Below are positions 1-9,133 of a stretch of 64,000 bases of DNA, in pieces. The notes beneath the pieces were generated by a model. That model made no database searches. It was not told where the DNA came from and saw only the letters and a program-made list of their open reading frames with translations. The stretch covers positions 25,094 through 89,093 of the forward strand of contig CAJUFH010000004.1 in the NCBI GenBank assembly GCA_910585755.1. The letters run 5' to 3'. The DNA is from an uncultured Muribaculaceae bacterium (GTDB lineage: Bacteria; Bacteroidota; Bacteroidia; Bacteroidales; Muribaculaceae). Positions within the stretch are counted from its first letter, which is position 1. Every line of letters begins with the position of its first letter. The position numbers were made by a program, and so were the translations under genes.

Positions 1-226
1 GGACGAGCCGGATTTTCATCTGGTCGGCGGAAACGGCTTCCGCAGCCCTCGAAGCGGGGGCTTTGGGGGTGCTCTTCGAGGTAACCACGCTCTTGTCGAG
101 GTTTACCGATGGGAAGAGACGTCCCTGGCGGTCGCTGTCGCCACCCGGGTTGAAAGTGTCGGCGCAAGAGGCGATTAACATCGTTCCAGCCGCGCCAATC
201 AACCCGATTAGCACTTTGTTCATCAT
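1..226 (-). CDS. Putative lipoprotein, N-terminal part only (gene runs off the left edge)
   Basis: An open frame on the minus strand starts at one of two adjacent ATG codons (226 or 223) and continues past the window edge. The first residues read MMNKVLIGLIGAAG..LIASC, a short basic start, a hydrophobic stretch and an LIASC lipobox, so the product should be exported and lipid-anchored at the cysteine near residue 21. The following residues are polar and low in complexity (GGDSDRQGRLFPSVNL, then Ser/Lys/Ala-rich). The pattern 'cysteine, short linker, G-R-L-F-P-S-V' resembles Bacteroidales lipoproteins of the DUF4493 type, but only about 75 residues are visible, so that family is a guess. A weak -7-like box (TAACTTCG on the minus strand) lies at 253-260. 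Confidence 0.55.
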   Translation of the reverse strand, partial: MMNKVLIGLIGAAGTMLIASCADTFNPGGDSDRQGRLFPSVNLDKSVVTSKSTPKAPASRAAEAVSADQMKIRLV

Positions 227-461
227 ATAGATAGTTAAAGAAAAATTTGTGACGAAGTTAGCTATAATTTCTTAAACAATCTTTAAACAGAGTGTTAAAA
301 ATCACGACAGACGTCAGAAATATCTCTTAAACAGGGGTACGTTTGTGCAGTTAGCTTTGGCGTAAATCCGCGTCAAAGCGGCAAATATTCTGCCTGAAAA
401 GCAAAAAAACGGGGTTTAAAGTTTATGGTTTAAGGTTTGGGAGTACTGGAACCGGGATTAG

Positions 462-547
462 GCCGCTCGCCTGCGGCTCGCTCCACCCGACAGCTGCGGA
501 AGGCCTCCGGGGCCAGTGTTGAGTGGAGCGAGCCGAAGGCGAGCGGC
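462..547. repeat. REP-like inverted repeat (25-base arms, 24 of 25 paired)
   Basis: In the 387-base gap between the lipoprotein start and the end of feoAB, bases 462-486 and 523-547 are reverse complements with one mismatch, separated by a 36-base loop. The arm carries GCTCGCC and GGCTCGCTCC motifs, similar in style to the longer repeat beside the transposase at 13.8 kb. It could form a stable hairpin after feoAB and act as a transcription end, or be a REP-type mobile palindrome. No gene is seen in the rest of the gap. Confidence 0.75.
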
Positions 548-613
548 TTCCTGTTCTAAAGCAACTATTCCCTTCACCTGCACCTCTTCACCATTCACTT
601 TCTTTTCTGCGGC

Positions 614-2977
614 TCAGAAAAGAAGGGCCAGGCGGTACGCGGCGAAGGCGAGGAGCCAGGCTACGGCGGTGTTGTAGAGGATGGTGAAGGCTCCGTAGCG
701 CCAGGAGCGGGTCTCCTTGACGATGGCGACCACGGTCGCGACGCACGGGCAGTATAGGAGGATGAAAACCATGAAGCTCAGGGCGGAGGCGGGGTCGAAG
801 TCCGGTTTGTCAGCTCCCGGCATCGGGGTCGTCAGGCGCGCGGAGAGCGACTGCTCCGAAGCCTCGTCTGAGCCGGTGTAGAGCACTCCGAGGGTCGACA
901 CCACGATTTCCTTGGCGGGCACTCCGGCCACGGCGGCCACGGTGGCGCGCCAGGAGAATCCGAGCGGTTCCGTCACGGGGCTGACGACCTTGCCGATAGC
1001 CTCGAGGTAGGAGTCCTGGGCCTCATCCTCGTGGGAACGCAAGGGGAAATAGTCGAGCGCCCAGACGATTATGGAGGCGAAGAGGATGACGCCGCCCATC
1101 TTCTTGAGGTATTCGCGCCCCTTCCACCACATATGGCGCAGGGCGGTCTTCATCGCGGGGACGCGGTAGGGGGGCAGCTCCATCACGAAGGGCGTCTCGT
1201 CCTTCTTGAAGAAGAACCGGCGCAGCAGACGGGCTGTGACCGCCGCGGCGAACACTCCGATGAGGTACATCGCGAGAAATACCACCGCGGCGTGGGCGCT
1301 GAAGAAGGTCCCGATCAGGAGGACGTAGACCGGCAGGCGCGCCGAGCAGGACATGAACGGGGTTATGAGGACGGTTATCGCTCTCGACGAGCGGCTCTCG
1401 ATCGCGCGGGCGGCCATGACTGCGGGCACATTGCATCCGAAGCCCATCACCAGGGGGATGAACGACTTGCCGTGGAGGCCGATTTTGTGCATCAGGCGGT
1501 CCATTATGAACGCCGCGCGGGCCATGTAGCCCGAATCCTCCATGAACGAGATAAAGAAGAAGAGTATCAGGATGTTTGGGAGGAACACAATCACTCCTCC
1601 GACACCCCCGATCACGCCGTTGGCGAGAAGGCTTTTCAGAGGGCCTTCCGGCATATGGGCGTCGACCAGGGAGGCGAGCGCCGCGACCCCCTCCTCGATC
1701 CAGTCGGCGGGGTACTGGCCGACGTAGAAGGTCGCCCAGAAGATGAAGCACATTACCAGCAGGAAGAGGGGAAACCCGAAGAGGCGGTTGGTCACCAGGG
1801 CGTCAATCATGCTCGTGGCCCCGGCTTTGCGGTCGGCGGCGAGCTGGCGCGTCTCGGCGAGCGCCCCGGCGATGAATCCGTATTTCTCCCCGGCAATCAG
1901 GGAGCTGACGTCATCGCCCGGGAGCTGCTTGGCGAGGGCCGCCAGGGCGTTGTCGCGGGCGGCTATAATGGCGGTGCCGTCGGCGCTCTGGCTGACGATT
2001 TCCTCCGCTTCGGGGTCGTTCTCCAGCAGGCGTATGGCGAGATAGCGGGCCGAGAAATGCTGGTTGACGCTCTTGTCGGCCTTGATAGCGTCCTTGATCG
2101 AGGTAAGGGCGGCCTCGAGGTCCTGCCCGAGATGGACGTGGACGTGCTTTACCCTCGGGTCGCGGCGCTCGTAAACCTCTATTATCGTGTCGAAAAGGCG
2201 TCCGATGCCCTCGCCGGTGCGGCTGACGGTGGGAACGACGGGTACGCCGATCAGCTTCCCCATCGCCTCGAAGTCGAACACGGTTCCGGCGGAGCGCAGC
2301 TCGTCGTACATGTTCAGGGCGATTACCATCGAATGGTCCATGTCGATCAGCTCGGTAGTCAGGTAGAGGTTGCGGTCGAGGTTCGAGCCGTCGACTACGT
2401 TGACGATTACGTCGGGGTTGTTGTCGCGCAGGTAGCGCCTGACGTAGCGCTCCTCCGGGGAGTAGGCCGAGAGGGAGTAGGTGCCTGGCAGGTCGACGAT
2501 GTTGAAGGTGTAGCCGCCGTGGCGGAAGGTTCCGGTCTTTGAGCCGACGGTCACGCCGCTGTAATTCCCGACGTGTTCCTGGGCGCCGGAGGCGACGTTG
2601 AAGAGGGAGGTCTTTCCGCAGTTGGGGTTGCCGATGAGCACGACGTTGATTGTGTGGCTCTTACCCTCGAAGCGGCTGCGCTGCGCGGGGTCCGCGTCGT
2701 CGATTACCCGCAGGTCGCGGAGCGAGTGGCCCGGTTCGGCCATCGGGGCCTCCTCCAGGGGCATCACCTCTACCATGGCGGCCTCGGATCGGCGCAGGCT
2801 GACCTCGTAGCCCATTATGCTGTATTTTACGGGGTCGCGGAGCGGGGCGGCGAGCACCGCCGTGATGGTGTGCCCCTTGACGAATCCCATCTCCATGACG
2901 CGTTTGCGGAACGCGCCGTGGCCCAGGATTTTCACAATCACCGCCGACTGGCCGGTTGTAAGGTCGGAAAGTCTCAT
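614..2977 (-). CDS. feoB: FeoA-FeoB fusion, ferrous iron transporter
   Basis: This is an inner-membrane Fe(II) uptake protein with a GTPase domain. Residues 1-75 form a FeoA-like SH3 domain (MRLSDLTTGQ..). A G domain follows, with G1 GNPNCGKTS (116-124), G3 DLPGTYS (from 162) and G4 NMYD (222-225). The C-terminal half from about residue 400 is a polytopic membrane region with the two 'gate' motifs typical of FeoB, one around GFGCNVPAVMAAR and one around LYCPCVATVVAI, both with the conserved cysteine. The fusion of FeoA to FeoB at 787 residues is usual in Bacteroidetes. The start at 2977 begins directly with FeoA. It is a single gene with its own promoter, divergent from dnaN. Confidence 0.96.
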   Translation of the reverse strand: MRLSDLTTGQSAVIVKILGHGAFRKRVMEMGFVKGHTITAVLAAPLRDPVKYSIMGYEVSLRRSEAAMVEVMPLEEAPMAEPGHSLRDLRVIDDADPAQRSRFEGKSHTINVVLIGNPNCGKTSLFNVASGAQEHVGNYSGVTVGSKTGTFRHGGYTFNIVDLPGTYSLSAYSPEERYVRRYLRDNNPDVIVNVVDGSNLDRNLYLTTELIDMDHSMVIALNMYDELRSAGTVFDFEAMGKLIGVPVVPTVSRTGEGIGRLFDTIIEVYERRDPRVKHVHVHLGQDLEAALTSIKDAIKADKSVNQHFSARYLAIRLLENDPEAEEIVSQSADGTAIIAARDNALAALAKQLPGDDVSSLIAGEKYGFIAGALAETRQLAADRKAGATSMIDALVTNRLFGFPLFLLVMCFIFWATFYVGQYPADWIEEGVAALASLVDAHMPEGPLKSLLANGVIGGVGGVIVFLPNILILFFFISFMEDSGYMARAAFIMDRLMHKIGLHGKSFIPLVMGFGCNVPAVMAARAIESRSSRAITVLITPFMSCSARLPVYVLLIGTFFSAHAAVVFLAMYLIGVFAAAVTARLLRRFFFKKDETPFVMELPPYRVPAMKTALRHMWWKGREYLKKMGGVILFASIIVWALDYFPLRSHEDEAQDSYLEAIGKVVSPVTEPLGFSWRATVAAVAGVPAKEIVVSTLGVLYTGSDEASEQSLSARLTTPMPGADKPDFDPASALSFMVFILLYCPCVATVVAIVKETRSWRYGAFTILYNTAVAWLLAFAAYRLALLF

Positions 2978-3006
2978 TTCGATTCGGGTTCAACTTCTTT
3001 ACGGCG

Positions 3007-3038
3007 CAAAGGTCGCAAAAAATCTCGAACCGCGCAAG
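3007..3038 (-). promoter_or_regulatory. Putative promoter of feoAB
   Basis: Read on the minus strand, CTTG (3035-3038) and GACCTTTG (3007-3014) are separated by 20 bases. This is close to the Bacteroidetes housekeeping pattern TTTG, N19-21, TAnnTTTG. It lies 30 bases before the feoAB start. No Fur box was confidently recognised. Confidence 0.5.
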
Positions 3039-3101
3039 CTAATCCGAACTGATTCCGCATAAAGCCCCTCCGTTCGGCGGATTTCGAATCCTCCTCCCGA
3101 T

Positions 3102-3132
3102 TTTGATTTGTCGGGGGGATTTCGTACCTTTG
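3102..3132 (+). promoter_or_regulatory. Promoter of dnaN
   Basis: TTTG (3102-3105), 19 bases, TACCTTTG (3125-3132): a perfect match to the Bacteroidetes sigma-AB consensus. It lies 85 bases upstream of the dnaN start and would drive the housekeeping block beginning with dnaN. Confidence 0.75.
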
Positions 3133-3217
3133 TAAGTTGAATTAATATATAACGGAGCGGCGCGTTCCCGCCGCCTGTTATCCTTACGATGAATAAACAG
3201 TAAAACAGCATACAGAT

Positions 3218-4348
3218 ATGAAATTCAAAGTAGCGAGCAAGGCGCTCTACTCCGTGCTTTCGGGCGTCAGCAAGGTTATCAACTCGAAGAATACCCTGAC
3301 GATTCTCGACAATTTCCTGATGAAGGTCGAGGCTGACGCGCTGGTGGTTACCGCTTCCGACACGGAAAACACCCTTACGGCCCGCGTGGCGATTTCGGCC
3401 GCGGAAGGGGAGGGGGCGTTCTGCGTCAACGCGCGCCGTATCTCCGACATCGCCAAGGAGCTGCCCGACGTCGACGTCGACGTGGAGGTGAACGACGAGA
3501 CGCTCGAGCTGAAAATCGAGTTCCCCGGCGGCAAGTTCGACCTGGTAGCCCTCTCCGCCGACCAGTATCCCCGCACCGTAGAGCCGGTCGACGAGGCCGA
3601 GACCCTCTCGTTCGAGGCTCCCGCCGAGCAGATTCTCAACGGTATCGAGAACACGCTCTTCGCCGTTGGTTCCGACGACCTGCGCCCCCAGATGATGGGT
3701 GTCCTCTGGGACATCAAGGAGGACGGCATAACGTTCGTAGCCACCGACACCCGCAAACTGGTGCGCTATATCAACAAGACTTCGGCCCCCGGTATCGCGG
3801 CTTCCTGCATCGTACCGGTAAAGCCCTCGGTGATTCTCAAGAACCTGCTGCGCCGCGAGGACCTGGTGAAGGTCAGCATCTCGCAGAAGGCCGCCGTTTT
3901 CTCGACGGAGAACATCCAGCTCAACTGCTGCTTCATCAAGGGCAACTTCCCCGACTATACCCGCGTGATTCCGAAGAACAACCCGTATATCGTTACGGTT
4001 GACCGCGCGTCGATTCTTACGGCTGTGCGCCGCGTGTCGGTCTGCGCCGACCCGGCCCACGGGCTTGTGAAGTTCCGCTTCTCCGACAACAAGATCGAGC
4101 TGAAGGTCGACGACACGAATTTCTCGACCTTCGCCAAGGAGAACATCCCCTGCGACTTCCAGGGCCCGGAAATGGTGATCGGTTTCTCCGCTCCCTACCT
4201 GACGGAGATTTTCTCGACGCTCGCGACCCCGAACGTGCTGCTGCAGCTCGCCGACCCCTCGCGTCCGGGAGTGTTTCTTCCGGAGGAGAACGCGGAGAAT
4301 ACGGACCTGGTTATCATTCTTATGCCGATGACCGTCCAGGAATTTTGA
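3218..4348 (+). CDS. dnaN: DNA polymerase III subunit beta (sliding clamp)
   Basis: A 376-residue protein with the normal clamp length. It starts MKFKVASKALYSVLSGVSKV and carries the clamp signatures NTLTILDNFLMKVE and DTENTLTARV in domain I, a central PQMMGVLWD segment, and a C-terminal NVLLQLADPSRPGVFLP followed by IILMPM, the end that builds the peptide-binding pocket. It should form the ring that tethers DNA polymerases and repair factors to DNA. The gene is not next to dnaA or recF, so it does not mark a replication origin here; in Bacteroidetes dnaN commonly sits with the exonuclease/coaBC/recN group, as in this window. Confidence 0.97.
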   Translation: MKFKVASKALYSVLSGVSKVINSKNTLTILDNFLMKVEADALVVTASDTENTLTARVAISAAEGEGAFCVNARRISDIAKELPDVDVDVEVNDETLELKIEFPGGKFDLVALSADQYPRTVEPVDEAETLSFEAPAEQILNGIENTLFAVGSDDLRPQMMGVLWDIKEDGITFVATDTRKLVRYINKTSAPGIAASCIVPVKPSVILKNLLRREDLVKVSISQKAAVFSTENIQLNCCFIKGNFPDYTRVIPKNNPYIVTVDRASILTAVRRVSVCADPAHGLVKFRFSDNKIELKVDDTNFSTFAKENIPCDFQGPEMVIGFSAPYLTEIFSTLATPNVLLQLADPSRPGVFLPEENAENTDLVIILMPMTVQEF

Positions 4349-4350
4349 CC

Positions 4351-4489
4351 GGGGCGCGTCATAATGGCCCGTCTGGGTCGTCGTTTGAAGGGTTCGGCCT
4401 CGGTCACAATCTTCAGATTGCTCCCATCGGCCTCACCTCCAAGCTCCTACCATCCGAAACCATTCTGACATCGCCCCGCCATCCGGGCG
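4351..4489 (+). repeat. Dispersed ~138-bp element, copy A (full length)
   Basis: Begins GGGGCGCGTCATAATGGCCC just after the dnaN stop and ends CCATCCGGGCG before the exonuclease gene. It shares a near-identical core (CCTCGGTCACAATCTTCAGA and onward) with copies at 19644-19779 and, reversed, 30287-30424. The core holds the palindrome CAATCTTCAGATTG, and the two ends are imperfect inverted repeats. Copy A has no T-run hairpin at its CCGGG end, only a weak TAAGG/CCTTA pair. No reading frame is shared between copies. Confidence 0.9.
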
Positions 4490-4517
4490 TAAGGGCTATG
4501 CCTTAAATTGCTTACTG

Positions 4518-5288
4518 ATGAAGCTGAATATTACGAAGCCGGTGATGTTTTTCGACCTGGAAACTACCGGCACAAACATAATGACCGACCGCGTCGTGGA
4601 GATTTCCATGATTAAGGTCATGCCTGACGGCACCGACATACAGCGCACGCTGCGGGTGAACCCGGAGCGCCATATCCCCGAGGAGGCGACCGCCGTCCAC
4701 CATATCACGGACGAGGATGTCGCCGACAAGCCTACCTTCAAGCAGATAGCGGCCGACCTGGCCAAGAGTTTCGAGGGGTGCGACATAGCGGGATTCAACT
4801 CCAACCGCTTCGACGTGCCGATGCTCTCCGAGGAGTTCGCCCGCGCCGGGGTCGACTTCGATTTCCGCCGCCCGCGCTATATTGATGTGCAGACGATTTT
4901 CCACAAGAAGGAACAGCGCACGCTCGCCGCGGCTTACCGCTTCTACTGCGACGCCGACCTCGAGGGGGCCCACTCGGCTAATGCCGATACCCGCGCCACT
5001 TACGAGGTGCTGATGGCGCAGCTCGACCGTTACAGCGACCTCCCGAACGATATAGATGCACTGGCCGAGTATTCCTCGCAGAACCGCAACGTCGACCTCA
5101 TGGGGCGCCTCGTCTACGACGACAAGCGCCGCGAGGTGATTAATTTCGGCAAGTACAAGGGGCAGCTCGCCGAGGACGTGCTCCGCCGCGACCCGGGCTA
5201 TTTCAGCTGGGTGCAGCAGGGGGAGTTCCCTTCCGACACCAAGCGCTGCTTCCTGGCGATCAAACTCCGCTCGGGCCACAAATATTGA
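4518..5288 (+). CDS. DnaQ-family 3'-5' exonuclease
   Basis: 256 residues, of the DEDDh exonuclease superfamily that includes the epsilon proofreading subunit of DNA polymerase III. ExoI motif FFDLETTGTN supplies the two acidic residues Asp13 and Glu15; ExoII is seen at FNSNRFDVPML; ExoIII at AHSANADTRATYEVL supplies His and Asp. The C-terminal 50 residues (INFGKYKGQLAEDVLRRDPG..) resemble the short 'quorum of exonuclease' tail found on Bacteroidetes members. It follows dnaN by 170 bases, interrupted by repeat copy A, and precedes coaBC by 4 bases. It could proofread or act in repair; the sequence does not decide. Confidence 0.88.
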   Translation: MKLNITKPVMFFDLETTGTNIMTDRVVEISMIKVMPDGTDIQRTLRVNPERHIPEEATAVHHITDEDVADKPTFKQIAADLAKSFEGCDIAGFNSNRFDVPMLSEEFARAGVDFDFRRPRYIDVQTIFHKKEQRTLAAAYRFYCDADLEGAHSANADTRATYEVLMAQLDRYSDLPNDIDALAEYSSQNRNVDLMGRLVYDDKRREVINFGKYKGQLAEDVLRRDPGYFSWVQQGEFPSDTKRCFLAIKLRSGHKY

Positions 5289-5292
5289 CCGT

Positions 5293-6507
5293 ATGGGCGC
5301 TCTGAAAGGGAAACATATCGTGCTGGGGATTACCGGGGGCATCGCGGCTTACAAGTCGGCGGCGCTCCTGAGACTCTTCGTAAAGGCCGGAGCCGAGGTG
5401 CAGGTGGTTATGACCCCGGCCGCGAAGGAGTTCATAACGCCGGTTACGCTTTCGGCCCTGTCGGGCAAGCCGGTGGTCAGCGAGTTCTTCACGGCGAATA
5501 CCGGGGAGTGGCACAGCCATGTCGACCTCGGCCTGTGGGCCGACGCGATGGTGATTGCCCCCGCGACGGCCTGCACGATCGCGAAGATGGCCAACGGGGT
5601 TGCCGACAATATGCTGGTGACGACGTATCTTTCGGCCCGCGAACCGGTTTTCGTTGCTCCGGCGATGGACCTCGACATGATGGCCCATCCGTCGACGACG
5701 CGCAACCTCGACCTGCTCCGCTCCTACGGCAACCATATTATCGAACCTGCCGAGGGGGAGCTTGCCTCGCATCTTGTGGGCAAGGGGCGTATGGAGGAGC
5801 CTGAGGGGATTTTCCGCTATCTCGAAGAGTATTTCGAGCGCCGGGAGGCTGCCTCTCCCTTGAAAGGGAGGAAGGTTCTGATTACCGGGGGGCCGACCGT
5901 GGAGCGCATCGACCCGGTGCGCTACATCAGCAATTTTTCGACAGGCAAGATGGCGTTCGCCCTCGCCGACGAGGCGGTGCGCCGCGGGGCGGAAGTGACG
6001 GTAGTCGCCGGCCCTACGACCGCGGCCCCCTCGCATAAGGGGGTGAAGGTTGTCCGCGTGGAGTCGGCTCTTGAAATGCTCGCCGCCTGCCGCGGGGAGT
6101 TTCCCGGGAGCGACGTGGCGATTATGTGCGCCGCAGTGGCTGACTACCGGGTGAAAAATCAGGCCGCCACTAAAATCAAGCGCGAGGGACACGAGCCTCC
6201 CGCTCTCGAACTGGTCGCGAACCCCGACATCGCCGCCACTCTCGGCGCTGAAAAGCGGCCGGGGCAGATTCTCGTCGGCTTCGCCCTCGAGACTGACAAC
6301 GGCCCGGCCAACGCTTTAGGGAAGATGGAGCGCAAGAACCTCGACATGGTGGTGCTCAACTCCCTGGCCGACAAGGGCGCCGGATTCGCGACCGATACCA
6401 ACCGGGTGGCGATTTTCCGCCGAGGGGCCGAGGAGCCGATGACGTTCCCCCTGAAACCGAAAACGGAGGTCGCCGCCGATATTCTGAACGCGATAGAATC
6501 ATTATGA
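5293..6507 (+). CDS. coaBC: CoaBC: phosphopantothenoylcysteine decarboxylase / phosphopantothenate-cysteine ligase
   Basis: A bifunctional 404-residue enzyme of coenzyme A synthesis. The N-terminal half is the FMN-dependent decarboxylase: GITGGIAAYKSAALLR near the start, the active-site histidine region GEWHSHVDLGLWAD, and the PAMDLDMM substrate motif. The C-terminal half from about residue 193 is the CTP-dependent ligase: KVLITGGPTVERIDPVRYIS followed by NFSTGKMA, then KMERKNLDMVVLN. Length and domain order are standard. It is separated from the exonuclease by 4 bases and overlaps the next gene by an ATGA junction (6504-6507), so translational coupling is likely. Confidence 0.96.
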   Translation: MGALKGKHIVLGITGGIAAYKSAALLRLFVKAGAEVQVVMTPAAKEFITPVTLSALSGKPVVSEFFTANTGEWHSHVDLGLWADAMVIAPATACTIAKMANGVADNMLVTTYLSAREPVFVAPAMDLDMMAHPSTTRNLDLLRSYGNHIIEPAEGELASHLVGKGRMEEPEGIFRYLEEYFERREAASPLKGRKVLITGGPTVERIDPVRYISNFSTGKMAFALADEAVRRGAEVTVVAGPTTAAPSHKGVKVVRVESALEMLAACRGEFPGSDVAIMCAAVADYRVKNQAATKIKREGHEPPALELVANPDIAATLGAEKRPGQILVGFALETDNGPANALGKMERKNLDMVVLNSLADKGAGFATDTNRVAIFRRGAEEPMTFPLKPKTEVAADILNAIESL

Positions 6508-7418
6508 AACATACTCTCTCCTGTCTCCTTATACTGCTGGCCGCCATCCTGGTCCCCTCCCGCGCCTCGGCGCAGGAGCTTAACTGCCAGGTGGAAATCA
6601 ATACCGACCAGTTGCAGGGCACGAACAAAAGTGTCTTCGAGACCCTGCAGCAGGCCGTCAACGACTATCTCAACACGACCCACTTCACCAACATGCAGTT
6701 CGCCGCCAACGAGCGTATCGACTGCCGCTTCTTCCTGACCGTCAAGGAGTATGCCGACAACGTCCTGAAAGGGGACCTGCAAATCCAGGCGTCGAGGCCG
6801 ACATACAACGCCACCTACACGACGACGCTCCTCAACTTCAAGGATACCCGTATCGAGTTCCAGTACCAGGAAGGGGAGCCGCTGGTGTTCTCAACGACCT
6901 CGATGGAGAGCCAGCTGACGGCAATCCTTAATTTCTACGCCTACCTGATTATCGCCCTCGACGGCGATTCTATGGCGCCCCGCGGAGGGGAGGAGCAGTG
7001 GGAGCAGCTGAAGATGATTGTCCAGTTCGCCCAGTCGGCCGGGGAGCCGGGATGGAAGGCGTTCGAGGACAAACGCAACCGTTCGGCGGTGCTCGACGTT
7101 TTTACTAACACGACGACCGACGCCGTGCGCGACATGATTTACAAATACCACCGCCTGGGGCTCGACGAGATGGTGCTCTCCCCCGACAAGGGGAGGGCGC
7201 AGATCTCCGAGTCGCTGTCGACGCTGCAAAAGGTATATGACCACGACCCTATGTCGGTGTTCCTCGCAATGTTCATGGACTCCAAGCTCGACGAGCTTGT
7301 CAACATATACACCAAGGGCTCGCAGACCGAGCGCGACAAGGTGGTCGAGATTCTGCAACCGCTGTACCCTACGGAAATGAAGCGTATCAACTTCATCAAG
7401 CAGGGTGTTAACAAATAA
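6504..7418 (+). CDS. porD: DUF4835 family protein, PorD-like (type IX secretion)
   Basis: 304 residues with a clear signal peptide (MKHTLSCLLILLAAILVPSR then ASAQ/E) and a periplasmic body. The opening AQELNCQVEINTDQLQGTNK and the later LDVFTNTTTDAVRDMIYKYH are typical of the DUF4835 family, which in Bacteroidetes lies between coaBC and recN exactly as here. Family members have been linked to the type IX secretion system under the name PorD; I infer that role from family and position. The window contains several proteins with T9SS-like C-terminal domains, which fits. No catalytic residues are recognisable. Confidence 0.82.
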   Translation: MKHTLSCLLILLAAILVPSRASAQELNCQVEINTDQLQGTNKSVFETLQQAVNDYLNTTHFTNMQFAANERIDCRFFLTVKEYADNVLKGDLQIQASRPTYNATYTTTLLNFKDTRIEFQYQEGEPLVFSTTSMESQLTAILNFYAYLIIALDGDSMAPRGGEEQWEQLKMIVQFAQSAGEPGWKAFEDKRNRSAVLDVFTNTTTDAVRDMIYKYHRLGLDEMVLSPDKGRAQISESLSTLQKVYDHDPMSVFLAMFMDSKLDELVNIYTKGSQTERDKVVEILQPLYPTEMKRINFIKQGVNK

Positions 7419-7433
7419 GGAACGGCAACCAAT

Positions 7434-9113
7434 ATGATTGAGTCGCTTCACATATCGAATTACGCGCTGATCGACCGGGTGGACATCCGGCTCCATCCGG
7501 GCTTCAACATAATAACCGGCGAGACCGGCGCGGGCAAGTCTATAATGCTCGGCGCCTTGTCGCTCCTGCTCGGTGGACGCGCCGACACGAAGGCTATGCG
7601 CGACCCGTCGGTAAAGTCGGTCGTCGAGGCATCGTTCACGGTCGACGGCTATCCGACGCTCGAGTCGGTATGCCGCGAGAACGACATCGACTGGGACCCG
7701 AAGCGTATCATCCTGCGCCGCGAGATTACCTCAGCCGGACGTTCGAGGGCTTTCGTCAACGACACCCCGGTGACGCTGGCCGTGCTGCAGAGCGTGGCCT
7801 TGCAGCTTGTCGACATCCATTCCCAGCATCAGAACCTCCTGCTCGCGTCGCCCCCCTACCAGTTGCGGGTGCTCGACTCGCTGGCGGGCAACGAGGAGCG
7901 GCTGACCCGGTTCGCCGACGCGTACAACCACTACCGCCAGGCGGTGCGCCATTTCCAGCAGGCCCGCAAGGCGGTCGCACAGACCCGCGACGAGGAGGAG
8001 TATCTCCGTTACCAGCACCAGCAGTTGCGCGACGCCAACCTGCAGGATGGAGAGCAGGAGGACCTTGAGCGCGAGCGCGAGCTGCTGGTCAACATGGCCG
8101 ATATAAAGACCTCGCTGTCGATTGTCGTAAACGCGCTTTCCGAAGGGGAGTCAAACGTTGACTCGCTTCTGAAAGAGGCCGCCGACAATGCCGCCGACCT
8201 GTCAGACTTGCTGGAAGATGCCGACCAGCTTGCCGAGCGGCTCCGTGCGATACGGGTCGAGGCCCGCGACATAGCGGAAACGTTTGGCGAATATGACAGG
8301 CAGCTCAACTCCGACCCCATGCAGTTGGAGGAGGTCGAAGAGCGCCTTAACGAACTGTATGACCTCCAGCGCCGCCATAAGGTCGGGTCCGTCAAGGAGC
8401 TGATCGCGTTGCGCGACTCGCTCGACGAGCGGCTCCGCTCGTTCGACAACAGCGATACCGACCTGCGCGACCTCGAACTGGCCGCGAAGCGAGCCAAGAA
8501 GGTCGCGCTCGACATGGCCCACGAGATTTCGGCTGTCCGCCACGCGGAGGCCGAGAAGTTCGCGGAGATGCTCCGCGAGCGCGCCGTGCCCCTTGGCATG
8601 AAGAACCTTAAGGTCGAAATACAGGTGCGCGACGCGGAACTGACCTCCACAGGGGTAGACCATGTTGAGTTCCTTTTCGCCTTCAACAAGAACCAGGAGC
8701 CGCTTCCCGTGGGAAATACCGCTTCCGGGGGTGAGATTTCCCGCCTGATGCTCTCCATCAAGTCCATCGTGGCCGACAAGATGCAGCTCCCCTCCCTGAT
8801 TTTCGACGAGGTAGATACCGGGGTGAGCGGCGACGTCGCCAACCGTATGGGGGAGATGATGCGCCAGATCGCGGCCAATATCCAGGTTATAGCCATTACC
8901 CATCTGCCGCAGGTAGCGGCCAAGGGGAAGGCCCACTACAAGGTCTACAAGGAGGACACCGACCAGGCCACCGTCACGCGTATCAGCGAGCTGTCCCCCG
9001 AACAGCGCGTCGCGGAGCTGGCGCTGATGCTCTCCGGCTCCGCCGTCGACGCGGCGGCGCTTGCCAACGCCCGCTCCCTGCTCGGAGTCCCTTCCGACAA
9101 CCTCTTTGAATAA
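7434..9113 (+). CDS. recN: DNA repair protein RecN
   Basis: A 559-residue SMC-like ATPase of double-strand break repair. Walker A is GETGAGKSIM near residue 33, the ABC signature is SGGEISRLMLSIK and Walker B is LPSLIFDEVDTGVSG in the C-terminal head. The middle (about residues 160-370) is coiled-coil, rich in Glu, Arg and Leu, as expected for the two arms. A D-loop/H-loop region AITHLPQVAAKGKAHYKV follows. Length is normal. It begins 15 bases after the PorD-like gene and is followed after 20 bases by rlmB, in one operon. Confidence 0.97.
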   Translation: MIESLHISNYALIDRVDIRLHPGFNIITGETGAGKSIMLGALSLLLGGRADTKAMRDPSVKSVVEASFTVDGYPTLESVCRENDIDWDPKRIILRREITSAGRSRAFVNDTPVTLAVLQSVALQLVDIHSQHQNLLLASPPYQLRVLDSLAGNEERLTRFADAYNHYRQAVRHFQQARKAVAQTRDEEEYLRYQHQQLRDANLQDGEQEDLERERELLVNMADIKTSLSIVVNALSEGESNVDSLLKEAADNAADLSDLLEDADQLAERLRAIRVEARDIAETFGEYDRQLNSDPMQLEEVEERLNELYDLQRRHKVGSVKELIALRDSLDERLRSFDNSDTDLRDLELAAKRAKKVALDMAHEISAVRHAEAEKFAEMLRERAVPLGMKNLKVEIQVRDAELTSTGVDHVEFLFAFNKNQEPLPVGNTASGGEISRLMLSIKSIVADKMQLPSLIFDEVDTGVSGDVANRMGEMMRQIAANIQVIAITHLPQVAAKGKAHYKVYKEDTDQATVTRISELSPEQRVAELALMLSGSAVDAAALANARSLLGVPSDNLFE

Positions 9114-9133
9114 ACTGAAACTCAGACTGAAAA

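Noticed and set aside
3218..4348. Replication origin near dnaN
   Set aside because: No dnaA, recF or cluster of DnaA boxes nearby; dnaN lies in the coaBC/recN group here.
5881..5892. Six-base G or C runs elsewhere (for example in coaBC, recN, wzc and several transferases) as further phase-variable sites
   Set aside because: All are in frame in intact genes and of a length expected by chance in GC-rich DNA; only runs of 7 or more were considered.
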